From NCBI GenBank assembly GCA_963778525.1, contig CAVZUJ010000008.1, forward strand, positions 62,001-126,000: 64,000 bases of DNA, given 5' to 3'. Position numbers and translations under genes: made by a program. Shown here piece after piece: positions 44,003 to 52,216 of this stretch; the first letter of the stretch is position 1, and each line of letters starts with the position of its first letter. The notes below the pieces were generated by a model. That model was not told the DNA's origin and ran no database searches. It was given only the letters and a program-made list of their open reading frames with translations. The stretch is from Schlegelella_A sp963778525. Its GTDB lineage: Bacteria > Pseudomonadota > Gammaproteobacteria > Burkholderiales > Burkholderiaceae_C.

Positions 44003-44737
44003 CTAGGCGTCCTCGGGCCGCGGCGTGCGGGCGACGACCCAGGCTTCGACGCGGGCAGCGCCGGCCTGCTTGAGCACCCGGGCGATCTCGGCGATCGTGC
44101 TGCCCGTCGTCATCACGTCATCGACCACCGCGACGGCCCGGCCGCGCACTTCGGCGAGCCGGCGCGGCTCGACGGCGAAGGCGTTGCGGACATTGCCGGC
44201 GCGTGCCTCGGGCGGCAAGGCGAGCTGATGCGGCGTGTCGCGGATGCGCAGGAGCAGGCGCGCATCGGCTCGGCCCTCGATGCGCCGGGCGACGCGCCGG
44301 GCCAGCTCCCAGGCCTGGTTGTAGCCACGCTCGCGCAGGCGCGCTTCGCTCAGCGGCACCGGCACGATGAGCGTCGGCATCGCGTCCTCAGCATCGCCGC
44401 GCCTGGCCTCGACGATCGCGCTGGCGAGCACGGGTGCAAGGTCGAGCGCGCCGTGAAACTTGAACGCGGCGATCAGGCGATCCCAGGGAAACGCATAGTC
44501 GACGCGGGCGATCGCGGCATCGTACGGGGGCGGCGATGCGCGGCAAGCGCCGCATACCGCGACGCTCGCCGGAACCGGCAGGGCGCAGCGTTCGCAACGC
44601 GGCACGACGGCTGCGAAGCGCGCGCTGCAGGCGGCGCAGACGCGGCCCGCACCCCAGTCGTGGCAGACCGCGCACAGGCTCGGCAGGCGCCACGGCGACA
44701 AGCCGCGCCATGCGGTGGGCAGCCGCGCTGAAAGCAT
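44003..44737 (-). CDS. ComF family phosphoribosyltransferase-like protein
   Basis: 244 residues. An N-terminal double zinc ribbon (LCAVCHDWGAGRVCAAC and CERCALPVPASVAVCGAC) precedes PPYDAAIARVDYAFPWDRLIAAFKFHG and a PRTase domain with VPLSEARLRERGYNQAWELAR and VAVVDDVMTTGSTIAEIARVLK. Homologues include ComF (competence) and GntX; the exact role here is unproven. It is divergent from the BioC-like gene with only 21 bases between start codons. Confidence 0.9.
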   Translation of the reverse strand: MLSARLPTAWRGLSPWRLPSLCAVCHDWGAGRVCAACSARFAAVVPRCERCALPVPASVAVCGACRASPPPYDAAIARVDYAFPWDRLIAAFKFHGALDLAPVLASAIVEARRGDAEDAMPTLIVPVPLSEARLRERGYNQAWELARRVARRIEGRADARLLLRIRDTPHQLALPPEARAGNVRNAFAVEPRRLAEVRGRAVAVVDDVMTTGSTIAEIARVLKQAGAARVEAWVVARTPRPEDA

Positions 44738-44743
44738 CGGCTC

Positions 44744-44751
44744 AATATACT
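44744..44751. promoter_or_regulatory. Shared -10 core for divergent comF and bioC-like genes
   Basis: AATATACT serves both directions: TATACT on the plus strand ends seven bases before the bioC-like ATG (44759), and TATATT on the minus strand ends six bases before the comF ATG (44737). Both would give leaderless transcripts. I see no convincing -35 on either side. Confidence 0.45.
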
Positions 44752-44758
44752 GCCCGCC

Positions 44759-45667
44759 ATGGCGGACAACGATCGCGCAAGCGGACGCCGCCTCGATGGC
44801 GTGGCGGTCGACAGAGCGTTGCGTCGCCTGGCCGCCGCGCCCGAGCCGCCCTGGCTGCACCGCGAGGTGGCGCGCCGGCTCGCCGAGCGCCTCGCGCCGA
44901 TGCGTGCCCAGCCGCTGCGAATCCTCGACTGGTGGGCCGGCGTTGGCGGTGGCGCGTCGGCGCTGCGCGCGCGCTATCCGAAGGCGAAGGTCGTTGCCGT
45001 GGAAGCCGATGCGCGCTGGCACGGCAGTCGGGCCGGTGCGGCGCGCAAGTCCTGGTGGCCGTTCGGCGGCTCGGCGCCTTCGGCGCTGCTCGCCACCGAC
45101 GACGACGCGCTTCTCGGCCGCGCCCAGCTCGTCTGGGCGAACATGGTGCTGCACGGCGTCGCCGATCCGCCGGCGTTGTTCGGGCGCTGGCAGGGCTTGC
45201 TCGAGGTCGACGGCCTGGTCGTCTTTTCATGTCTCGGGCCAGGCACGCTGCGGGGCCTGCGCGATCTCTACGCGAGCGAGGGCTGGCCGGCGCCGACGCC
45301 GGGATTCATCGACATGCACGACCTCGGCGACATGCTTGTCGAGGCCGGCTTCGCCGATCCGGTTCTCGATCAGGAGACGCTGACGCTGTCGTGGTCGAGC
45401 GGCGAGGCGCTTCTCGCCGAGCTGCATCAGCTCGGCGGCAATGCAGCGCCTGAGCGTTTTCGTGGCCTGCGCACGCCGGCGTGGCGGCGGCGACTTCTGT
45501 CGGCGCTCGAGGCTCGCCAGGCCGGCGACGGCAGGATCGCGTTGCAGTTCGAGGTCGCCTACGGCCATGCCTTCAAGGCGGCGCCGCGCCTGCGGCCGGG
45601 CGAGCCGGTGACTGTCTCGCTGGAGGACATGCGCGCCATGGTGCGCCGGCCGCCCGCGTCGCGCTGA
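44759..45667 (+). CDS. BioC-like methyltransferase
   Basis: 302 residues, class I SAM-dependent methyltransferase: RLDGVAVDRALRRLAAAPEPPWLHREVARRL at the N-terminus as in BioC, a degenerate motif I (ILDWWAGVGGGASALRARYP), VVAVEADARW, QLVWANMVLHGVADPPALFGRW and VDGLVVFSCLGPGTLRGLRDL. BioC methylates malonyl-ACP (or -CoA) to prime biotin synthesis. No other bio gene is in the window and motif I lacks the usual DxGxGxG, so the substrate is tentative. Confidence 0.75.
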   Translation: MADNDRASGRRLDGVAVDRALRRLAAAPEPPWLHREVARRLAERLAPMRAQPLRILDWWAGVGGGASALRARYPKAKVVAVEADARWHGSRAGAARKSWWPFGGSAPSALLATDDDALLGRAQLVWANMVLHGVADPPALFGRWQGLLEVDGLVVFSCLGPGTLRGLRDLYASEGWPAPTPGFIDMHDLGDMLVEAGFADPVLDQETLTLSWSSGEALLAELHQLGGNAAPERFRGLRTPAWRRRLLSALEARQAGDGRIALQFEVAYGHAFKAAPRLRPGEPVTVSLEDMRAMVRRPPASR

Positions 45668-45677
45668 ACGCGTGCGC

Positions 45678-45683
45678 TAAAAT
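45678..45683 (+). promoter_or_regulatory. Putative -10 element for the cytochrome oxidase operon
   Basis: TAAAAT lies just after the bioC-like stop and about 110 bases before the DUF2244 gene. The intervening leader has no clear gene. A longer in-frame reading from 45692 lacks coding character. Motif-level evidence only. Confidence 0.3.
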
Positions 45684-45793
45684 CCTGCGGTTTGGTCGAG
45701 GGTATCGAAGGCCCACGACAGCTTTTCGCAGGCCCGGGCCTGGGCCCAAGCGGCCTGGCGCATCGACAGGTGTCTTCAGGCGACGACCGCAGG

Positions 45794-46327
45794 ATGTCAG
45801 TTCTCAGTTTTCAAGCCACCCGCGGTTTCGGACCGGCAGCGCTTCGCCTTCGCTTCGGCAGCGCCGCGTCGCCAGGCGGCGATTCGGTGCAGTGGCTGCT
45901 GCGTCGCAACTGCTCGATTGCGCCCTCGCGGCTCTTCGGCTTCTACGTATCGCTCTGCTTGCTTTCACTCGTGATCGCGCTGTTCTTCTGGCAGCGCGGC
46001 GCGCCGCTGGTGCTGCCTTTTGCAGGTGTCGAGCTGCTTGCGGTCGGTGCCGCGTTCCTCGCCTGGGCCCGCCACGCCAGCGATCGCGAGAGCCTGGTCC
46101 TGCGCCCGGGCCGGCTGAGCGTCGAGTGCCATCTCGGGCGCCGGATCGAAAAGGCCGAGTTCGCCCCGACCTGGGCGCGCGTCGAGCCGCGTCACGACGA
46201 CGGCTCGCTCATAGAAATTTCGGGCGAAGGCCGGCAGATCGCGGTCGGCCGCTTCGTTCGACCCGAACTGCGGCCGGCCCTGGCCGATGAATTGCGTGCA
46301 GCCCTGCGTCGTTGTGGCACGGCCTGA
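45794..46327 (+). CDS. DUF2244 membrane protein of the cytochrome oxidase operon
   Basis: 177 residues starting MSVLSFQATRGFG at an ATG preceded by AGG. An upstream in-frame ATG-less extension to 45692 is not used. Two adjacent membrane helices (about 50-90, LFGFYVSLCLLSLVIALFFWQRG and LVLPFAGVELLAVGAAFLAWA) and a cytoplasmic domain with the family's NCSIAPSRL and LRPGRLSVEC segments. DUF2244 proteins regularly precede coxB in alpha- and beta-proteobacteria. The function is unknown. The stop overlaps an ATG of the coxB frame. Confidence 0.85.
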   Translation: MSVLSFQATRGFGPAALRLRFGSAASPGGDSVQWLLRRNCSIAPSRLFGFYVSLCLLSLVIALFFWQRGAPLVLPFAGVELLAVGAAFLAWARHASDRESLVLRPGRLSVECHLGRRIEKAEFAPTWARVEPRHDDGSLIEISGEGRQIAVGRFVRPELRPALADELRAALRRCGTA

Positions 46328-46359
46328 TGAGAATTCGACAATTTGACGTGGCAACCCAG

Positions 46360-47523
46360 ATGATGACCATGCGATCCCTTTGGCGTGCGGCGAGGCGGCT
46401 TGCCCTGACTCTCGCGACCCTGCTCGCGCTGCCGGTATTCGCCGCGGGCGATCTACCCGGCGGCCCGGCGGTGAATCAGTTCAACCTGCATCCGCCGGAA
46501 TCGCCGATCGCCGTCGAGCAGCTCTGGCTGCACAACTTCATGCTCGGCATCTGCCTGCTGATCTTCGTGGCGGTGTTCGGCGTGATGTTCTATTCGATCC
46601 TCATGCACCGCAAGTCGAAGGGCGCGGTGGCTGCCAACTTCCACGAGAGCACGACCGTCGAGATCGCATGGACGGTGGTGCCGTTCATCATCGTCATCCT
46701 GATGGCGCTGCCGGCGACGAAGACCATCGTCGCGATGAAGGACACCAGCTCGCCCGACTTGACGATCAAGGTCACCGGCATCCAGTGGAAGTGGGGCTAC
46801 GACTATCTGAAGGGCGAGGGCCAGGGCATCGGCTTCGTCTCCACCATCGATCCGGCCCAGCGCGAAATGTCGGATGCCGGCAAGCCGCAGGGCGACGACT
46901 ACCTGCTCAAGGTCGACAACCCGCTGGTCGTGCCGGTGGGCAAGAAGATACGCGTCATCACGACCGCCGACGACGTCATCCACGCCTTCTTCGTGCCCTC
47001 GCTCGGCGTGCAGGAGACTGCGATTCCCGGCTTCGTGCGCGACACCTGGTTTCGCGCCGACCACGTCGGCACGTTCTACGGCCAGTGCACGCAGCTCTGC
47101 GGCAAGGAGCACTCGTACATGCCGATCCAGGTCAAGGTCGTCTCGCAGGCCGACTACACCGCCTGGGTCGACGGCAAGATGAAAGAAGCGGCCGCGAAGG
47201 CCGACGATCCGAACAAGGTCTGGGACCTGGCCGGCCTCGCCGCCCGCGGCGAGCAGGTGTACACGGCCAATTGCCAGGTCTGCCACCAGCCGAACGGCAA
47301 GGGCGGCAACGGCGTGTTCCCGCTCGACGCCTCGCCGGTCGTGCTCGACGCCGACAAGGCGAAGCAGATCCAGGTGGTGCTCAACGGCCGCAACGCGATG
47401 CCCTCGTGGAAGCAGCTGAGCGACACCGAGATCGCAGCGGTCATCACCTTCACGAAGAACCACTGGTCGAACGCCACCGGCCAGATCGTGCAGCCATCGG
47501 ACGTCGCGGCGGCGCGGAAGTGA
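46360..47523 (+). CDS. coxB: Cytochrome c oxidase subunit II with C-terminal cytochrome c domain (caa3 type)
   Basis: About 387 residues. A signal-like N-terminus (ALTLATLLALPVFAAG), two membrane helices (about 48-68 and 88-108), the CuA domain with HAFFVPSLGVQE and CTQLCGKEHSYM, and then a heme-binding CQVCHQ near residue 306 with distal Met in NAMPSW. The extra cytochrome c domain makes this caa3-like. Four in-frame ATGs compete: 46327 (coupled to the DUF2244 stop), 46360, 46363 and 46369. I chose 46360 for the signal peptide but this is uncertain. It accepts electrons at the periplasmic face. Confidence 0.92.
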   Translation: MMTMRSLWRAARRLALTLATLLALPVFAAGDLPGGPAVNQFNLHPPESPIAVEQLWLHNFMLGICLLIFVAVFGVMFYSILMHRKSKGAVAANFHESTTVEIAWTVVPFIIVILMALPATKTIVAMKDTSSPDLTIKVTGIQWKWGYDYLKGEGQGIGFVSTIDPAQREMSDAGKPQGDDYLLKVDNPLVVPVGKKIRVITTADDVIHAFFVPSLGVQETAIPGFVRDTWFRADHVGTFYGQCTQLCGKEHSYMPIQVKVVSQADYTAWVDGKMKEAAAKADDPNKVWDLAGLAARGEQVYTANCQVCHQPNGKGGNGVFPLDASPVVLDADKAKQIQVVLNGRNAMPSWKQLSDTEIAAVITFTKNHWSNATGQIVQPSDVAAARK

Positions 47524-47554
47524 TTCGTCCGCTCACGCAGAGGAATACATCGCA

Positions 47555-49231
47555 ATGAGCGCAGTCATCGGACCCCACGGAACTGTCGACGCCGGCGGTC
47601 ACGGCCACGACGCCCACGACGGTCATCACGACCACGAACATCACGGCGCGCCGCACGGCTGGCGCCGCTGGGTCTACGCCACGAATCACAAGGACATCGG
47701 CACGATGTACCTGGTGTTCGCGTTCACCATGTTCATGATCGGCGGCACGCTGGCGCTGATCATCCGGGCCGAGCTGTTCCAGCCCGGCCTGCAGTTCGTC
47801 AATCCGCAGCTCTTCAACCAGCTGACGACGATGCACGGCCTGATCATGGTCTTCGGGGCGATCATGCCGGCGTTCGTGGGCTTTGCGAACTGGATGGTGC
47901 CGCTGCAGATCGGCGCGCCCGACATGGCGTTCGCGCGCATGAACAACCTGAGCTTCTGGCTGCTCATTCCGGCCGCGCTGATGCTTGCCACCTCGTTCTT
48001 CCTGCCCGGCGGTGCGCCGGCCGCCGGTTGGACGCTCTACGCGCCGCTGACCCTGCAGATGGGCCCGTCGATGGACTCGGCGATCTTCTCGCTGCACATC
48101 CTCGGCGCCAGCTCGATCATGGGCTCGATCAACATCATCGTCACCATCCTCAACATGCGCGCGCCCGGCATGACGCTGATGAAGATGCCGCTCTTCTGCT
48201 GGACCTGGCTGATCACCGCCTACCTGCTCATCGCCGTGATGCCGGTGCTTGCCGGCGCGATCACGATGACGCTGACCGACCGCCACTTCGGCACCAGCTT
48301 CTTCAACCCGGCCGGCGGCGGCGATCCGGTGATGTTCCAGCACATCTTCTGGTTCTTCGGCCACCCCGAGGTCTACATCATGATCTTGCCGGCCTTCGGC
48401 ATCATCAGCGCCATCATCCCGGCGTTCGCCCGCAAGCGCCTGTTCGGCTACACCTCGATGGTCTACGCCACGGCCTCGATCGCCATCCTCTCGTTCATCG
48501 TCTGGGCGCACCACATGTTCACGCAGGGCATGCCGGTGACCGGCCAGCTCTTCTTCATGTACGCGACGATGCTGATCGCCATTCCCACCGGCGTGAAGAT
48601 CTTCAACTGGGTGGCCACCATGTGGCGCGGCTCGATGACCTTCGAGACGCCGATGCTGTGGGCCGTCGGTTTCATCTTCGTCTTCACGATGGGCGGCTTC
48701 ACCGGCCTGATCCTGGCGATCGTGCCGGTCGACATCCAGATCCACGACACCTACTACGTCGTCGCGCACTTCCACTACGTGCTGGTGGCCGGCTCGCTCT
48801 TCGCGATGTTCGGCGGCGTCTACTACTGGGGTCCGAAGTGGACGGGCGTGATGTACAACGAGACGCGCGGCAAGATCCATTTCTGGGCTTCGCTCATCAC
48901 TTTCAACGTCACCTTCTTCCCGATGCACTTCCTCGGCCTGGCCGGCATGCCGCGGCGCTATGCCGACTACCCGATCCAGTTCACCGACTTCAACATGATC
49001 GCGTCGATCGGCGCCTTCGGTTTCGGTCTGTCGCAGGTCTACTTCCTGTTCTTCGTGGTCATTCCGATGATGCGCGGCAAGGGCGCACCGGCGCCGCAAC
49101 AGCCGTGGGAGGGCGCCGAAGGCCTCGAGTGGGAGATCCCGTCGCCGGCACCGTTCCACACCTTCGAGACGCCGCCGCAGCTGAACGCGGCCGGCACCAA
49201 GATCCTCGGCTACGGCGCGCCCGCGCACTGA
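47555..49231 (+). CDS. coxA: Cytochrome c oxidase subunit I
   Basis: 558 residues, twelve membrane helices, the heme a/a3-CuB subunit. Heme a ligand HGLIMVFG, CuB and tyrosine crosslink motif WFFGHPEVYIMILP, HHMFTQGMP, and the heme ligand pair DTYYVVAHFHYVLVAGSLFAMFGGVYYW are visible, as is the K-channel segment. The N-terminus has a His-rich stretch (HGHDAHDGHHDHEHHG) before WRRWVYATNHKDIGTMY, possibly metal-binding. It reduces oxygen and pumps protons. Confidence 0.97.
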   Translation: MSAVIGPHGTVDAGGHGHDAHDGHHDHEHHGAPHGWRRWVYATNHKDIGTMYLVFAFTMFMIGGTLALIIRAELFQPGLQFVNPQLFNQLTTMHGLIMVFGAIMPAFVGFANWMVPLQIGAPDMAFARMNNLSFWLLIPAALMLATSFFLPGGAPAAGWTLYAPLTLQMGPSMDSAIFSLHILGASSIMGSINIIVTILNMRAPGMTLMKMPLFCWTWLITAYLLIAVMPVLAGAITMTLTDRHFGTSFFNPAGGGDPVMFQHIFWFFGHPEVYIMILPAFGIISAIIPAFARKRLFGYTSMVYATASIAILSFIVWAHHMFTQGMPVTGQLFFMYATMLIAIPTGVKIFNWVATMWRGSMTFETPMLWAVGFIFVFTMGGFTGLILAIVPVDIQIHDTYYVVAHFHYVLVAGSLFAMFGGVYYWGPKWTGVMYNETRGKIHFWASLITFNVTFFPMHFLGLAGMPRRYADYPIQFTDFNMIASIGAFGFGLSQVYFLFFVVIPMMRGKGAPAPQQPWEGAEGLEWEIPSPAPFHTFETPPQLNAAGTKILGYGAPAH

Positions 49232-49245
49232 GCGGCGGCTCGACC

Positions 49246-49356
49246 ATGAACGATCGGCAACGCAAGGCGAATCTGCGGCTCGGGCTCATCCTGGCATCGA
49301 TTGCCCTCGTCTTCTTCGTCGGCTTCATCGTCAAGAGCGCGCTCCTCGGTATCTGA
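49246..49356 (+). CDS. Cytochrome oxidase small assembly protein (36 residues)
   Basis: A tiny ORF between coxA and ctaG: a basic N-terminus (MNDRQRKANLRLG) followed by one membrane helix (LILASIALVFFVGFIVKSALLG). Small single-helix proteins at this position are common in Burkholderiales oxidase operons. Fourteen bases after the coxA stop and 15 before ctaG, so almost certainly co-translated. Confidence 0.8.
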   Translation: MNDRQRKANLRLGLILASIALVFFVGFIVKSALLGI

Positions 49357-49371
49357 TCGTCCAGCCTCATC

Positions 49372-49989
49372 GTGATCCCTCTTTCCGCAGCGCGCGCTCG
49401 CAGTGTCCTGGCCGGCAATCGGCAGATGGTGGGCTGGCTGCTCGTGGTGGCACTGCTCATGTTCGGCTTCGGCTATGCGCTGGTGCCGGTCTATCGCGCC
49501 GTCTGCAGCGCGCTCGGGCTGAACGTGCCGGCGCTGTCCGAATCGCTTGCCGGCACCGATTCCACGGCGGCGCGCAACAGCCAGGTCGATGCGAGCCGCA
49601 CCATCAGCGTCGAGTTCGATGCCAACGCCCGCGGCCCCTGGGACTTCAAGCCCGAGCAGGCATCGATCGACGTTCATCCGGGCCAGGTCACGACCGTGAT
49701 GTATTCCTTCCACAACCGGCAGAACCGGGCGATGGCCGTGCAGGCGATCCCCAGCTACGCGCCGGCCGTGGCGATGGCGCACTTCACGAAGCTCGAGTGC
49801 TTCTGCTTCACCCAGCAGGTGCTGCAGGCCGGCGAATCGAAGCGTTGGCCGGTCGTGTTCGTGGTCGACTCGAAGCTGCCGCGCGACGTCAAGACCATCA
49901 CCTTGTCCTATACCTTCTTCGAGGTCGGCGGCAGGGTGCCGGCCGAGCCGGTCGCCGCTGCGCGCACCTTCACCGGGCCGCTGTCATGA
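49372..49989 (+). CDS. ctaG: Cytochrome c oxidase copper chaperone CtaG (Cox11)
   Basis: 205 residues from GTG. One membrane helix (about 18-40, MVGWLLVVALLMFGFGYALVPVY) and a periplasmic Ig-like domain with the copper-binding CFCF motif in KLECFCFTQQ and LSYTFFEV near the end. It delivers copper to the CuB site of subunit I. The stop overlaps the DUF2970 ATG. Confidence 0.95.
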   Translation: MIPLSAARARSVLAGNRQMVGWLLVVALLMFGFGYALVPVYRAVCSALGLNVPALSESLAGTDSTAARNSQVDASRTISVEFDANARGPWDFKPEQASIDVHPGQVTTVMYSFHNRQNRAMAVQAIPSYAPAVAMAHFTKLECFCFTQQVLQAGESKRWPVVFVVDSKLPRDVKTITLSYTFFEVGGRVPAEPVAAARTFTGPLS

Positions 49990-50228
49990 GCGATCAGGCT
50001 GGCGCCGATGTCAGCGAGGCTGTTCGTCGCAAGGGCTCGCTCTCGCGCACCGTGCGCGCCGTGGCCTGGTCGTTCTTCGGCGTGCGCAAGGCGCGCGATC
50101 TGGAGCGCGACGTCAGCGAGCTGAACCCGCTGCACGTCGTCATCGTCGGCGTCATCGCGGCTGCGCTTTTCGTTGCCGTGCTGGTCATCCTTGTCAACTG
50201 GGTCATCGCGAGCGGCGTCGCCGCGTGA
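49986..50228 (+). CDS. DUF2970 membrane protein
   Basis: 80 residues, ATGA overlap with ctaG. RTVRAVAWSFFGVRKARDLERDVSELNPLHV followed by one helix (VIVGVIAAALFVAVLVILVNWVI), the family pattern. Found in beta-proteobacterial oxidase operons between ctaG and coxC; role unknown. Confidence 0.88.
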   Translation: MSDQAGADVSEAVRRKGSLSRTVRAVAWSFFGVRKARDLERDVSELNPLHVVIVGVIAAALFVAVLVILVNWVIASGVAA

Positions 50229-50271
50229 ATCCCATGCATCCGATCGTTTCGATACCGCAGGAGAAATCGCC

Positions 50272-51156
50272 ATGTCGGCAGTGACGCAAACAGGCGCAGC
50301 GCCCCACTACTTCGTACCCGCCCCGTCGCGCCATCCGGCGTCTCTGGCGTTCGGCATGCTCCTCCTCATCTTCGGCGCCAGCCAGTGGGTCAACGGCGTC
50401 GAATGGGGCGCCTGGGTGGTTCTGGCCGGCTTCATCGCCTGGGTCTTCGTGATTCAGCAGTGGTTTCGCCAGGCCGTGTCCGAAAGCGAAGGGGGGCTCT
50501 ACAACAAGCGTGTCGACGTCTCGTTTCGCTGGAGCATGAGCTGGTTCATCTTCTCGGAAGTGATGTTCTTCAGCGCTTTCTTCGGCGCGCTGTACTGGGC
50601 CCGGGTGCACGCCCTGCCAACCCTCGGCGACATCGAGAACGCCGTCATCTGGCCCGACTTCAAGGCCGTCTGGCCGAGCGCCGGCGTGGGCTACACCGGG
50701 GCGCCCGCCGGCGCCGTCGACCCTTTCGCGACGATGGGGCCCTGGCCCATTCCGACTCTCAACACCGCGATCCTGCTGAGCTCAGGCGTCACCGTCACGA
50801 TCGCGCATCACGCCCTGATCGCGAACCATCGCGCGCGCGCCATCGTCTTCATGTGGATCACGGTGCTGCTCGGCCTGTCGTTCCTGTGCTGCCAAGCCTA
50901 TGAATACCACGAGGCCTACACCGAGCTGAACCTGAAGCTGAGCTCGGGCGCGTATGGCTCGACGTTCTTCATGCTGACGGGCTTTCACGGCTTCCACGTC
51001 TTCGTCGGCATGCTGATGCTGCTCTTCATCACGGTGCGGATCATGAAGGGCCACTTCACGCCGGACCGGCACTTCGGCTTCGAGGGCGCAGCCTGGTACT
51101 GGCACTTCGTCGACGTCGTGTGGCTCGGCTTGTATCTGGTCGTCTACTGGCTCTAG
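50272..51156 (+). CDS. coxC: Cytochrome c oxidase subunit III
   Basis: 294 residues, seven membrane helices. The ATG at 50272 follows CAGGAG by an appropriate distance and gives MSAVTQTGAAPHYFVPAPSRHP. FRWSMSWFIFSEVMFFSAFFGALYWAR, CQAYEYHEA, STFFMLTGFHGFHVFVGMLML and AAWYWHFVDVVWLGLYLVVYWL identify it. An insert with DFKAVWPSAGVGYTG between helices 3 and 4 is typical of proteobacterial CoxC. It stabilises subunit I. Confidence 0.96.
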   Translation: MSAVTQTGAAPHYFVPAPSRHPASLAFGMLLLIFGASQWVNGVEWGAWVVLAGFIAWVFVIQQWFRQAVSESEGGLYNKRVDVSFRWSMSWFIFSEVMFFSAFFGALYWARVHALPTLGDIENAVIWPDFKAVWPSAGVGYTGAPAGAVDPFATMGPWPIPTLNTAILLSSGVTVTIAHHALIANHRARAIVFMWITVLLGLSFLCCQAYEYHEAYTELNLKLSSGAYGSTFFMLTGFHGFHVFVGMLMLLFITVRIMKGHFTPDRHFGFEGAAWYWHFVDVVWLGLYLVVYWL

Positions 51157-51184
51157 CGACCAGCCCCGAAGTCCGCTCGGCGCT

Positions 51185-51406
51185 TCAGCGGCCGAGCGGC
51201 ACGCCGGTGGGATGAATCCAGCCCAGCCGCCAGGCGACGATGACGCACACGAAGAGCACAACGGACAGGGCGATGCGGATCGCCAGCGCCCGCATCATGT
51301 TGCCGCTCTTCGACGCATCGTCGCGGCCGCCGCGGATCATGAAGATGCCGGCGGCGAAGAGGGCGGCCAGGATGGCGACGAACGCCACGCCGATGAACAG
51401 GTGCAT
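51185..51406 (-). CDS. Twin transmembrane protein (DUF2909 type)
   Basis: 73 residues, two helices (about 3-24 and 44-62) separated by GGRDDASKSGNMMRALAIRI. Twin-TM proteins of this type lie opposite coxC and surf1 in many Burkholderiales. It is the only minus-strand gene within the oxidase cluster. Its stop lies in an inverted repeat CCGCTCGG-N11-CCGAGCGG (51173-51199) with no T-tract. Confidence 0.8.
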   Translation of the reverse strand: MHLFIGVAFVAILAALFAAGIFMIRGGRDDASKSGNMMRALAIRIALSVVLFVCVIVAWRLGWIHPTGVPLGR

Positions 51407-51448
51407 GGTTGACGATTATCGGCGCCTCGGGGGCGCGGAAGCTTCGCG

Positions 51449-52216
51449 GTGAACGAAGGCATCGGCACGCCAGCCCCGACGGCCGGCGTTTTCACAAGGC
51501 AGGGTTTGCTCGTTCTGTGCGCCGCGCTCGCGAGCGTCGCGATCGCCGCGCGGCTCGGCGTCTGGCAACTCGATCGTGCGGCGCAAAAGGAGACACTGCA
51601 GGCCCGCCTCGACGCCCGTGGCCAACTGCCAGCGCTTGCCGCTGCGGCGTTGCCGCGCCGATCCGAAGACGTGGCGGCCGTTGTCTACCGGCGCGTCGGC
51701 TTGCATGGCCGCTGGCTGGCCGGTCGCACCGTATTTCTCGACAACCGGCAGATGCAGGACAAGGTCGGCTTCTTCGTCGTCACGCCCTTTCTTCTCGACC
51801 GATCGGGCGAAGCGGTGCTGGTGCAGCGCGGCTGGATCGGGCGCAACTTCAACGATCGCACGGCGCTGCCGACGATCGAGACGCCGAGTGGCGACATCCA
51901 GATCGAAGGCACGGTGGCCACTGCGCCGGCGCGGCTGTTCGAGTTCAGCGCCGGGGCGAGCGGGCCGATCCGGCAAAATGTCGAGCCGATTTCGTACGCG
52001 CGGGAAACCGGGATTGCTCTGCTGCCGCTATCAGTCATGGAGAGCGGCACGGCAGCGAACGCGCACGATGGCCTGGAACGACACTGGCCGCCCCCGGCTA
52101 CCGGTGTGCAGATCAACTACGGCTATGCGTTCCAGTGGTTCGCCATCGGCGCCGTGATTGCCTTCCTCTATGTCTGGTTTCGAATCATCCGTCCCCGCCA
52201 GCGGCGCCGCGCCTGA
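51449..52216 (+). CDS. SURF1 family cytochrome oxidase assembly protein
   Basis: 255 residues from GTG. Two membrane helices flank a periplasmic domain: RLGVWQLDRAAQKE after the first helix, GRTVFLDNRQMQDKVGFFVVTPFLL, VLVQRGWIGRNFNDR and the C-terminal YGYAFQWFAIGAVIAFLYVWF. SURF1 aids heme a insertion. It overlaps the following SCO-like gene by 47 bases. Confidence 0.93.
   Translation: MNEGIGTPAPTAGVFTRQGLLVLCAALASVAIAARLGVWQLDRAAQKETLQARLDARGQLPALAAAALPRRSEDVAAVVYRRVGLHGRWLAGRTVFLDNRQMQDKVGFFVVTPFLLDRSGEAVLVQRGWIGRNFNDRTALPTIETPSGDIQIEGTVATAPARLFEFSAGASGPIRQNVEPISYARETGIALLPLSVMESGTAANAHDGLERHWPPPATGVQINYGYAFQWFAIGAVIAFLYVWFRIIRPRQRRRA

Noticed and set aside
51173..51199. Inverted repeat CCGCTCGG-N11-CCGAGCGG after coxC as a terminator
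   Set aside because: No T-tract on either strand and it overlaps the 3' end of the twin-TM gene; kept only as a note.
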